Positions 7,800 through 13,898 of a stretch of 13,898 nucleotides of DNA are shown here, piece after piece. Source of the DNA: JAWLGW01 sp964569055 (lineage in GTDB: Bacteria; Planctomycetota; J058); contig CAZMSZ010000189.1 in NCBI GenBank assembly GCA_964569055.1, positions 1-13,898 of the forward strand. The letters are read 5' to 3'. The position numbers and the translations under genes are program-made. The first letter of the stretch is position 1. Every line of letters begins with the position of its first letter. The notes beneath the pieces are model-generated. The model had not been told where the DNA came from. It was given only the letters and a program-made list of their open reading frames with translations, and did no database searches.

Positions 7800-7837
7800 G
7801 GAGCCGCCCCTGGTCTTGCAGGGAACCCAGGGGCTCC
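7800..7837 (+). promoter_or_regulatory. Hairpin with alternative pairing in the lipoprotein leader
   Basis: GGAGCC (7800-7805) plus CCTGG (7809-7813) pairs with CCAGG (7827-7831) plus GGCTCC (7832-7837), giving 11 bp with a 3-nt bulge and a 13-nt loop. A competing 5-bp hairpin pairs CCCTG (7808-7812) with CAGGG (7819-7823). The element ends 19 nt before the lipoprotein ATG. Two exclusive folds would suit an attenuator or a translation switch, but this is inference. Confidence 0.35.
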
Positions 7838-7856
7838 GAAGCACGTGAGACGTCCC

Positions 7857-8492
7857 ATGAAGGCTCTCCTCGTCCCCGCCCTCGCGATCGCCTCCCTGGC
7901 CGGTTGCCGCACGTCCCAGCCCTCCGCCGTCGCCGCGGAAGAACCGACGCCTGCACCCGCGCCCGCGCCCGCGCCCGAAGCGCCGACGAGGGGGGCCGAC
8001 GCGTTCGTCGAGCCAGAGCCGCGCCCCTTCGTCGGAGGGCGGCCGAGCTGGCGACAGGAGCCCTGGTGGACGCTCCGGATCTGGGGCGATCTCCCGCACG
8101 TCGTCTACAAGGTCGGCCGCCTCTACGGAATCCAGCCCATGGCGCGACCGCTCGCCCGCCCGTGGCTTCATCCCCGACCGCCCGAGGAGTGGCTGGCACG
8201 GCGCTGCAAGCGCTGCGCTCAGGACGCCAACCCGGACGGCCGCCCGCCTCTCCGCGGCGTCCTGACCTTTCCGGACGAGGGCGAAGCGGCGCTCACCGAC
8301 GAGGCCCGTCAACGCGTGGCCGCCGACTTCCTTCAGGCCGCCGGCGAGCTCCCGCCGGAGGGCGAGCTCGAGGTCGACGAGGACGGCTGGGTGTGGTTGA
8401 CCCACACGCCCGAGGCCCATCTGCGAGTCATGGACTGGCTGCGCTCCCGCACCTGCACGCACCGCCACGCGCCGACCTCGAGCGCGCGGTGA
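7857..8492 (+). CDS. Small lipoprotein of unknown function
   Basis: The product is 211 aa and is not recognised. It starts MKALLVPALAIASLAGC: a short positive n-region, a hydrophobic core and lipobox LAGC with acylated C17, so it should be cleaved by signal peptidase II. Position +2 is Arg, with no inner-membrane retention Asp. A Pro/Ala linker (about 31-42) leads to a compact domain of about 140 residues rich in Trp, Pro and Arg. CKRC lies at residues 117-120, followed by AQDANPDG; C200 and a His pair (H202, H204) lie near the C terminus. The CxxC could be a disulfide or a metal site. Another in-frame ATG exists at 7788, but only the 7857 start puts the signal sequence at the N terminus; its Shine-Dalgarno is poor. 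It is divergent from punA (186 bp) and convergent with the Ser/Thr kinase gene. Confidence 0.8.
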   Translation: MKALLVPALAIASLAGCRTSQPSAVAAEEPTPAPAPAPAPEAPTRGADAFVEPEPRPFVGGRPSWRQEPWWTLRIWGDLPHVVYKVGRLYGIQPMARPLARPWLHPRPPEEWLARRCKRCAQDANPDGRPPLRGVLTFPDEGEAALTDEARQRVAADFLQAAGELPPEGELEVDEDGWVWLTHTPEAHLRVMDWLRSRTCTHRHAPTSSAR

Positions 8493-8499
8493 GCTGCAC

Positions 8500-8554
8500 G
8501 GTCGGCTCGGCAGCCTGACCCTCGGGCTCTGCAGCGAGCGCCTCAGGAGCGCTC
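8500..8554. terminator. Two hairpins between convergent genes
   Basis: The 96-bp gap between two converging stop codons contains an imperfect hairpin at 8500-8520 (GGTC/GACC with inner GCT/AGC) and a 6-bp hairpin at 8536-8554 (GAGCGC/GCGCTC, 7-nt loop). Neither has a U-tract on either strand. A bidirectional termination role is plausible from position only. Confidence 0.3.
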
Positions 8555-8588
8555 ACTCGCTCCGCGGCTCGTCGGGCCCTCGGCGCGC

Positions 8589-11500
8589 TCACTCCCCGCC
8601 GGGGTCCTCCTCCTCGCCGTCGCCCGCACCCTCCTCGCTCTCGCTCTCGCTCTCCGGCGCGCCTGTCGCGGCCCTGAGCGCTCGTTCGACGAGGGCCTTG
8701 GCCGGCTCGAACGCGCGCAGCACCTCCAGCAGGGAGTCGCCGCGGAGGAAGTGGCCGAACTCCCAGGCCAGCTCCTCGACCGCGGTGCGGTCGTGACCGC
8801 GTCCACGCGCCAGGGAAGCCACGGGTCGTTCGGCGGCGGCGGCGTCGCCGCGGAGCGCGGCCAGGCGCAGCCGCCGCCAGTACTCGAGCGCGCGCTCGTA
8901 CTCCAGGGAGCGCTCCAGGCGCTCGGGGTCGTACGAGCGGGCCGCCGCGGCCTGCGCGCGCGCTGCGCGCTCGCTCGAGCCCGGCGGCGCGAGGCCGGCG
9001 AGGTCGAGGAGGAGGTCGACCTCGAGCGCACGCAGGGTGTGGCGCGCGTCTCCGCCGAGGAGCCGCTGCGTGCGGCGCACCAGGCCCAGCGCCAGCTCGG
9101 CCGCGCGGCGCCGCTCGGCCGGCGGCCGGTCGAGCTCGCAGGCTCGCCAGCGCAGCTCCCAGAACGCCACGCGCCAGGCGGTGCGCGCCAGCGCGTCGTG
9201 GGTCCGCGCGCCTGCCAGGCTCCGTTCGAGCGCGAGCAGCGCCTCGTCCCAGCGGCCGCTCGCGAGCAGCCAGCGCGCGCCCCGGCGCTGGGTGCGCGCG
9301 TCGAGCGGGGCGGCCAGGAGCGCGCTCGAGCGGCTCGTGGGGGAGGCCAGCGCGGCCGGCTCGAACGGGGTCTCGGCCTGCGGGGCGAGGAGCGCGGCCG
9401 CGTCGGCCGCCAGCGCGCCGGGGTCGCGCAGCCGCAGCCACACGTCCCACAGCTCGGGGTGGGCCGGGACGAGGAGCGCCCGCGCGCCGCTCAGGCGCGG
9501 GTCGCGCGCGCCGGCCTCGGGCGCCAGCCCGAGCCCGGCCGGCGCGGGGCCGCCGATCGCTTCGGGCACGGCGCCCCAGGGGCCGCCGGGACGAGCGCGC
9601 CGCGCGGCGGTCTCGGCCGCGACGCCGATCGTCGGCTCGCCCGCCGCGGCCTCCTCGAGGCCCGCCGCGGCGAGCTGAACGCGCGCGGCCTGCCCCACGA
9701 CGGGGTCGGGCGCGGTCGCGAGCAGCCCGGCCAACGGGTAGCCGCGCGCCTCCAGCGGGTCGCCCATCCGGCCCGCGCGGTCGAGCAGGGCCAGCACGCG
9801 CAGGTGCACCGCCAGCTCGAGGTGCAGCCCGCTCTCTTGCAGGGCCGCCGCCAGCTGGAGCGGACCGCGCGGGCCGTCGAGCTCGATCCGCTCCAGGCCG
9901 GCGCGGCGGAGCGGTCGCAGCAGCTCCGCCAGGCGCGCCGCGTTCGGGCCCGGCGGCCGCTCGCCCGCCTCGTGCAGCGCGCGATGGTTCGCGAGGAACC
10001 CCTGCGCGAGCAGCACCTCCGCCAGCGGGGCGGGGTCACGCGCGTAGGGCAGCGCCGCGAGCAGGCTGGCGCTGGCGTGGGGCGCGCCGGCCCGCGCGGC
10101 CGCGAGGTCGAGGCGCAGCTCGGCCAGGGCCGCCTCGCTCCAGGGCGACTCGCCCGCGTCGCGCACCGGCGCCTTCCCCGGGCGCGCGGCCAGGAGCGCC
10201 AGCGCCTCGGCGCGCAGCCAGGCGGTCGTCGCGGAGGGCCCGCCGGCGAGCAGCGCCTCGTGCGCCGCCGCGTAGGCCCGCTCCGCCCGCGCGGCCCGCT
10301 CGGCCTCGACGCGCGTGCGCCGCGCCGACGCGAGCAGCACCAGCGCGCGCGCGGTGCAGGCGAGCGCGTCGCCTCCGGCCGGCGGCGGCGTGCGCGGCGG
10401 GTCGCGCTCCAACAGCGTCAGCGCGAGCGCGCCCAGCTCGGGCGCGCCGCGCGCCGCGGCCGCCAGGTCGAGCAGCGCGTCACCCTGGAGCCCCATCAGG
10501 GCCACGCGGGCGCGGTCGAACCTCACCCAGGGCAGCGCGGGGTCGAGCCGCCACGCGCGGTCCACGAGCAGCGAGGCGTCGCCCTGCTGGTGGAGCGCCG
10601 TCCGCCGGGCGAGGAGCGCGCGCGCGGGCAGGTCCCCCGCGACGGCGAGCAGCGCCTCGGCGTAGGCCGGCGCGTCGGGGCCGCGCGCCGAGGCCAGGAG
10701 GCGCAGCGCGGCCACCGCCTCGGGCCGGCGCAGCGGACGCGCCTGCCGCCCCAGCTCGTCCTCCGCGGCCGCGATCCGCCCGGCGTGGTCGCCCTCGAGC
10801 GCGGCCGCGAGCGCCGCGCGCGCCGCGCGGAGCCCGTCGAGGTCGAGCCCCGCCAGGAGGGGCGCGAGGAGCGCGCGCACCGGCGCCGGGTCGGGCGAGC
10901 CCTCGCCCGCGGCGGCGCGCGCGCGGGCGGCCTCGAGCCGCGCGGCCGCCTCGAGCAGCCGCGCGCTCGCCGCGTGGGGGTCGGCGCTCGGCGCGAGCTC
11001 GCGCGCGCGCTGGGCGCGCTGCACCACCTCGCCGAGCGCGTCGGCGAGCGCGCGCGAAGGCGCCGCGACCTCGACCGCCGCGCCCTCGCTCCCCTCCGCC
11101 TCGGGAGCGCGCGCCTGCGAGAGCGCGACCCGCCCTGGCTCGAGCGCGGCGTCGGCGGCGCGCGCCAGGAGCAGCGCCGGCCAGGGGTCGCGCGGCGCGG
11201 CCGCGGCGGCGCGGGTGGCCGCGGCCTCGGCCCGGGCCGGGTCGTGCAGCGCGAGCGCGGCGCGCGCCTCGACGCAGCCCAGCGCCGCCGAGCCGGGGTT
11301 CAGGGCGGTCGCGCGCGCCGCGAGCGCGAGCGCGTCGCGAGCCCCGCTCGCGCTCGCGCCCGCCTCGGCCAGGGCGGCCTGGTCCCAGGCGCGCGCCAGC
11401 AGCAGGCCCGCAGGGCCGAGGCGCCCTCGCCGGCCGAGGTCCACCTCGGCCCGCGCGAGCGAGCCGCCCCAGGCTGCGAGCCTCGCGGCCGCGCCCGCCT

Positions 11501-13466
11501 CGTCGCCCGGCCAGGCCGCGCGCGCCAGGGTCGCGAGCGCGTCGGCCTCGCCGCGCGCCGCCGCAGCGCGCGCGTGCACCAGCGCCAGGGCGGGCGCCGC
11601 GCGCCGGCCCGTCGTGGCGGGCGCGGTCTGGAGCAGCGCGGGGGCCACCTGCGCGAGCACCCCCGGGGCCGCGCGGGCGCGCTCGAGCGGGTCGCCCCCC
11701 AGCGTGGCCGCGAGCGGCCCGCGCGGCGCGCCGGCCTGGAGGAGCACCGCCGCCCAGGCGACCAGGCGCGCGCGATCGAGCGGGTGCGCGGCCCCGGCCT
11801 GCCAGGCCGCCGACCAGGCGGCGCTGCCCTGGGCCGGCTCGCCGGCGGCCAGCGCCGCCCGGAGCGCGCCCAGGCCCGCTTCGAGCCGGGCCTCGCCCGG
11901 GGCCTCGCCCTCGGCGAGCGCCTCGGTGAACGCGACCGCCGCCAGGCCGGTGCGTCCGGCGGCGAGCGCGCGCTCGCCGCGCGCGATCGCGCCCCAGGCC
12001 CCAGCGGCGCGCGCGCTGCGCGGCGACGAGCGCTCCTGAGCGGCGCCCCCCGCGGCGCGATCCTCGCCGCTCCCGGGGGCGCGCTCGGCCCGGGGCTCGC
12101 CGAGCTGCGCGGCCAGCGCCTCGCGGGGCCCGTTCGGCAGCGCGGCGAGCGCGTCCGCGAGCGCGGCGTCGTCGCCGGCCCAGGCGGCGAGGCGCGCGCG
12201 CTGCCGCGGCTCGACGTCGGGCCCGGCCGCCGCGAGCGCGCCCGCGAAGTCGCCGTTGAGCGCGAGCACCCACGGCCGCTCCGGGAGGGCGGCTCCCGCG
12301 GGCGTCTCGTCGAGCAGGGCGCGCGCCCGCTCGACCTCGCCGGCGGCGAGCGCCGCGCGCAGCTCGAGCCGCACGGCCTCGGCGATCAGGCGCGACACCC
12401 GCGGCCCGTCCTCCCCGCCCGGGCGCAGGGCGCGCGCGCCCGCCAGCGCCTCGGCCCCGCGACCGGCGCGCAGGTGCGCCTCGACCTCCTCCAGCGCGGC
12501 CTGCCGCGCGCGCTCGGCCCGCCGCGAGAGCCCGACGGCGGCGGCCGCGGCCCCGAGCACCAGCGACAGCGCGCAGGCCGTGGCGAGCGCCGTGAGCCAG
12601 CGCGGCCGGCGCGGCGCCTCGGCGGCGCGCCGCCGCGCGAGCGCGAGATCGGCCGCGAGCGCGGCCGCGTGCGGGTAGCGGTCGCGCGGCCGGTGCGCGA
12701 GGGCGGCCTCGATCACGCGCTCGAGCTCGGGGTGCACGTCGGGGCGCAGGCGCCGGACCGGGGTGGGGCGCGCGCCGGAGCGGAGCTTCTCGTAGACCGC
12801 CACCGAGGTCTCCCCCCAGAACGGCGGCTTGCCGCACAGCGCCTCGTACAGGATCGCGCCCAGGGAGAACACGTCGCTCCACGGCCCGACCTCGCCCCAG
12901 GTGGCGTTGACCTGCTCGGGGGCCATGTACATCGGCGTGCCCACCGTGTCGCCCGAGGCGGTGAGCCGCTTGTCCACCGCGCCCGCGATCCGCACCAGGC
13001 CGAAGTCGCTCATCTTCGCCTGACCGTCGCCGGTGACGAGCACGTTCTCGGGCTTGACGTCGCGGTGGATCACGCCGCGCGCGTGCGCGAACCCGAGCGC
13101 CTCGGCGACCTGCCCCACGAGGTCGAGCACCTGCGCCTCGGCGCCCTCGCCGAGGACCTCGCGCAGCGTGCGCCCCTCGACGTACTCCATGGCGAAGAAC
13201 GGGCGCCCGCCCTCGGTCCGCCCGGCGCTGTGGACCCGCACGATCCCGGGGTGCTGGTCGACGCGGGCCAGCGCGGCCATCTCGCGCTCGAACCGCTCCT
13301 GCGCCAGCGAGTCGCTCACCAGCTCGCGCGCGAGCACCTTGAGCGCGTAGCGCGTGTCGAGCTCGGGATGCCGCGCGAGGTAGACCTCGCCCATGGCGCC
13401 CCGGCCGAGCGTGCGGAGCACCTCGTACGGCCCGATCGTGCGCCGAGGGGCGCCCTCCTCCGCCAC
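8589..13466 (-). CDS. Transmembrane Ser/Thr protein kinase with a giant helical C-terminal region
   Basis: The product is 1625 aa. Residues 10 to about 275 are a complete Hanks-type kinase: glycine loop GRGAMGEV (21-28), VAIK-type K43 in ALK, helix-C E62, HRDVKPEN (134-141, catalytic D136), DFG (154-156), activation-loop T174/T177 and APE (182-184). One membrane helix (about 290-313) follows a basic segment, so the kinase should be cytosolic and the rest extracytoplasmic. Residues 314 to about 1600 are extremely Ala/Leu/Arg-rich helices. TPR-like repeats can be seen, for example near 690-750 (LNPGSAALG, then a typical A-x3-A pattern), but most of the region is too degenerate to divide by eye. 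The acidic-serine tail begins ESESESEEG. The start is GTG at 13466, with AGGAG 5 nt upstream. Such kinases are common in Planctomycetota and Myxococcota; the signal and targets are unknown. Confidence 0.95.
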   Translation of the reverse strand: MAEEGAPRRTIGPYEVLRTLGRGAMGEVYLARHPELDTRYALKVLARELVSDSLAQERFEREMAALARVDQHPGIVRVHSAGRTEGGRPFFAMEYVEGRTLREVLGEGAEAQVLDLVGQVAEALGFAHARGVIHRDVKPENVLVTGDGQAKMSDFGLVRIAGAVDKRLTASGDTVGTPMYMAPEQVNATWGEVGPWSDVFSLGAILYEALCGKPPFWGETSVAVYEKLRSGARPTPVRRLRPDVHPELERVIEAALAHRPRDRYPHAAALAADLALARRRAAEAPRRPRWLTALATACALSLVLGAAAAAVGLSRRAERARQAALEEVEAHLRAGRGAEALAGARALRPGGEDGPRVSRLIAEAVRLELRAALAAGEVERARALLDETPAGAALPERPWVLALNGDFAGALAAAGPDVEPRQRARLAAWAGDDAALADALAALPNGPREALAAQLGEPRAERAPGSGEDRAAGGAAQERSSPRSARAAGAWGAIARGERALAAGRTGLAAVAFTEALAEGEAPGEARLEAGLGALRAALAAGEPAQGSAAWSAAWQAGAAHPLDRARLVAWAAVLLQAGAPRGPLAATLGGDPLERARAAPGVLAQVAPALLQTAPATTGRRAAPALALVHARAAAARGEADALATLARAAWPGDEAGAAARLAAWGGSLARAEVDLGRRGRLGPAGLLLARAWDQAALAEAGASASGARDALALAARATALNPGSAALGCVEARAALALHDPARAEAAATRAAAAAPRDPWPALLLARAADAALEPGRVALSQARAPEAEGSEGAAVEVAAPSRALADALGEVVQRAQRARELAPSADPHAASARLLEAAARLEAARARAAAGEGSPDPAPVRALLAPLLAGLDLDGLRAARAALAAALEGDHAGRIAAAEDELGRQARPLRRPEAVAALRLLASARGPDAPAYAEALLAVAGDLPARALLARRTALHQQGDASLLVDRAWRLDPALPWVRFDRARVALMGLQGDALLDLAAAARGAPELGALALTLLERDPPRTPPPAGGDALACTARALVLLASARRTRVEAERAARAERAYAAAHEALLAGGPSATTAWLRAEALALLAARPGKAPVRDAGESPWSEAALAELRLDLAAARAGAPHASASLLAALPYARDPAPLAEVLLAQGFLANHRALHEAGERPPGPNAARLAELLRPLRRAGLERIELDGPRGPLQLAAALQESGLHLELAVHLRVLALLDRAGRMGDPLEARGYPLAGLLATAPDPVVGQAARVQLAAAGLEEAAAGEPTIGVAAETAARRARPGGPWGAVPEAIGGPAPAGLGLAPEAGARDPRLSGARALLVPAHPELWDVWLRLRDPGALAADAAALLAPQAETPFEPAALASPTSRSSALLAAPLDARTQRRGARWLLASGRWDEALLALERSLAGARTHDALARTAWRVAFWELRWRACELDRPPAERRRAAELALGLVRRTQRLLGGDARHTLRALEVDLLLDLAGLAPPGSSERAARAQAAAARSYDPERLERSLEYERALEYWRRLRLAALRGDAAAAERPVASLARGRGHDRTAVEELAWEFGHFLRGDSLLEVLRAFEPAKALVERALRAATGAPESESESEEGAGDGEEEDPGGE
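8634..8654 (-). repeat. In-gene hexamer repeat encoding Glu-Ser
   Basis: Three GAGAGC units plus a GAG on the minus strand encode ESESESE near the C terminus of the Ser/Thr kinase. It is another period-6 acidic-serine repeat in the window, here clearly translated. Confidence 0.8.
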
Positions 13467-13471
13467 GCTCG

Positions 13472-13476
13472 CTCCT
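13472..13476 (-). promoter_or_regulatory. Ribosome binding site of the Ser/Thr kinase gene
   Basis: Minus-strand AGGAG lies 5 nt before the GTG at 13466. It supports a GTG start just ahead of the conserved kinase N terminus (IGPYEVLRTLGRG). Confidence 0.7.
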
Positions 13477-13497
13477 GACGACCGCCGCCGCGGCCAG

Positions 13498-13544
13498 CGC
13501 CCAGCTTGCGGGCCCGCGCCCAGCGGCGCAAGGCGGGCTGGGCG
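13498..13544 (-). promoter_or_regulatory. Long imperfect inverted repeat in the kinase leader
   Basis: CGCCCAGC (13498-13505) pairs with GCTGGGCG (13537-13544) and the adjoining TTGCG (13506-13510) with CGCAA (13527-13531), leaving a 5-nt one-sided bulge and a 16-nt loop. That makes 13 bp in total, ending 31 nt before the kinase GTG. A competing CAGCGCC (13495-13501)/GGCGCTG (13551-13557) stem overlaps the left arm. A leader regulatory role is possible but unproven in such GC-rich DNA. Confidence 0.35.
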
Positions 13545-13589
13545 TGGGCAGGCGCTGCGCGTGGGCCGTCAGTCGGGAAGGTGGCGACC

Positions 13590-13735
13590 CACCTCGTGCT
13601 CGCGCTCGTGCTCATCGAGGTGCTCGCAGCTCAGGCTGCGTCGTGGCGAAGCAAGCTGGCGGTCAGCTCGACTGCATCGCTACGACGGGTAGCGTCGGCA
13701 CGTCAGGCGGGACGGATGCAATCTCCGCTGACGCC
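13590..13735. ncRNA. Candidate structured RNA or structured 5' leader
   Basis: There are two simple hairpins, CACCTCG/CGAGGTG (13590-13622) and CGCAGC/GCTGCG with a 4-nt loop (13625-13640). A fully nested branched fold follows. Its outer stem is 13658-13667 with 13727-13735 (9 bp, one bulged G). An inner stem pairs TGCAT (13673-13677) with ATGCA (13716-13720). Inside are hairpin CGCTAC/GTAGCG (13678-13694) and hairpin CGTC/GACG (13701-13714). No credible ORF covers it. It matches no tRNA or riboswitch that I recognise. The strand is undetermined; on the minus strand it would be a leader about 190 nt upstream of the Ser/Thr kinase start. Confidence 0.35.
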
Positions 13736-13773
13736 CTCTACCCCCGAGGTTTCACGAGGTGTAAGCGTCCTGC

Positions 13774-13828
13774 GCCATCGGAAGCTCAGGATCGAGCGCA
13801 GAGAGCGCAAAGACCGCAGAGATCGGAG
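13774..13828 (+). repeat. 55-bp dispersed repeat, copy 2
   Basis: This copy is inverted relative to the one at 3401-3455 (47/55 identical). On the plus strand it reads GCTCAGGATCGAG, then 9-bp units CGCAGAGAG, CGCAAAGAC, CGCAGAGAT and a weaker CGGAGACGA. The 9-bp pattern is cleaner here than in copy 1, and the hexamer array begins 13 bp after its end. Confidence 0.85.
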
Positions 13829-13841
13829 ACGAGCACGAGCC

Positions 13842-13898
13842 GATCGGAATCGGAATCGGAATCGGAATCGGAATCGGAGTCGGAGTCGGAATCGGAAT
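13842..13898. repeat. Right-end hexanucleotide tandem array (ARTCGG)
   Basis: After an initial GATCGG there are five AATCGG units, two AGTCGG units, one more AATCGG and a partial unit that runs off the window. The unit differs from the left-end array only at its fifth base (C to G). It has the same paired A-to-G variant units in the middle. In the GAR-TCG phase it reads Glu-Ser on the plus strand; in the GAY-TCC phase it reads Asp-Ser on the minus strand. Confidence 0.97.

Noticed and set aside
7671..8468. Long N-terminal extension of the purine phosphorylase frame
   Set aside because: It would run antisense through the lipoprotein gene and add sequence absent from the family. GTG at 7670 has GGAGGAGG at ideal spacing.
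8549..8594. Direct repeat GCGCTCACTC at 8549-8558 and 8585-8594
   Set aside because: Only 10 bp, one copy overlapping the kinase stop codon, and such words are common in this GC-rich sequence.
8751..13478. 1575-codon plus-strand open frame opposite the Ser/Thr kinase
   Set aside because: It arises from extreme GC bias at third positions of the kinase gene. It is Arg/Gly/Gln/Ala-rich with no recognisable fold or start signal.
13316..13692. Small open frames around the Ser/Thr kinase start (13316-13615 minus, 13393-13692 plus)
   Set aside because: Both overlap the kinase N terminus in other frames and give Arg/Ser/Ala low-complexity products without ribosome binding sites or known motifs.
13658..13735. 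Integron attC site or tRNA in the branched structure
   Set aside because: There are no attC core-site consensus boxes and no T-loop or anticodon-arm signature. Stem lengths do not fit a tRNA.
3401..13828. The two inverted 55-bp copies as terminal repeats of a 10-kb transposon
   Set aside because: There is no transposase or recombinase between them, the enclosed genes look chromosomal, and the copies have diverged by 15%. A dispersed intergenic repeat is simpler.
13842..13898. Terminal hexamer arrays as telomere-like ends of a linear replicon
   Set aside because: The two arrays have different units that are not reverse complements of each other, and bacterial linear ends are not known to use such repeats. 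Contig breakage at microsatellites explains them better.

Overview
The window is very GC-rich bacterial DNA. The strong G/C bias at third codon positions leaves long meaningless open frames opposite nearly every gene. A membrane-anchored eukaryotic-like Ser/Thr kinase with a huge helical C-terminal part, a large soluble hybrid histidine kinase and a long TPR-like protein together suggest Planctomycetota or Myxococcota. This is inference; there is no rRNA or other marker gene.

Layout, left to right. (1) Positions 1-90 are a hexanucleotide array (AATCCG-type). (2) 116-3208 (-) encodes a 1030-residue TPR-like protein with an unfamiliar C-terminal domain. (3) The 3209-3544 gap holds one copy of a 55-bp dispersed repeat and a GC-rich hairpin. 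(4) 3545-6748 (-) encodes a soluble GAF-PAS-PAS hybrid sensor kinase with two complete transmitter cores and a receiver. (5) 6801-7670 (-) is punA, a trimeric-type purine nucleoside phosphorylase, 52 bp upstream of the sensor kinase and probably in one operon with it. (6) A divergent intergenic region of 186 bp precedes 7857-8492 (+), a small unidentified lipoprotein. (7) 8589-13466 (-), convergent to the lipoprotein, encodes a 1625-residue transmembrane Ser/Thr kinase. (8) 13467-13898 is 432 bp without a credible gene. It contains several nested inverted repeats that look like a structured RNA leader, the second copy of the 55-bp repeat in opposite orientation, and a second hexamer array (AATCGG-type) running off the end.

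The five genes have a signalling flavour (histidine kinase, Ser/Thr kinase, TPR scaffold), with one housekeeping purine-salvage enzyme. No DNA-binding response regulator, sigma factor or phosphatase is in the window, so outputs of both kinases must lie elsewhere.

The most interesting unexplained signals are non-coding. They are the paired hexamer arrays at both ends, the 55-bp repeat with 9-bp periodicity, and the nested stem structure at about 13590-13735. Because both ends lie inside simple repeats, the window may be a whole contig whose ends are assembly breaks.
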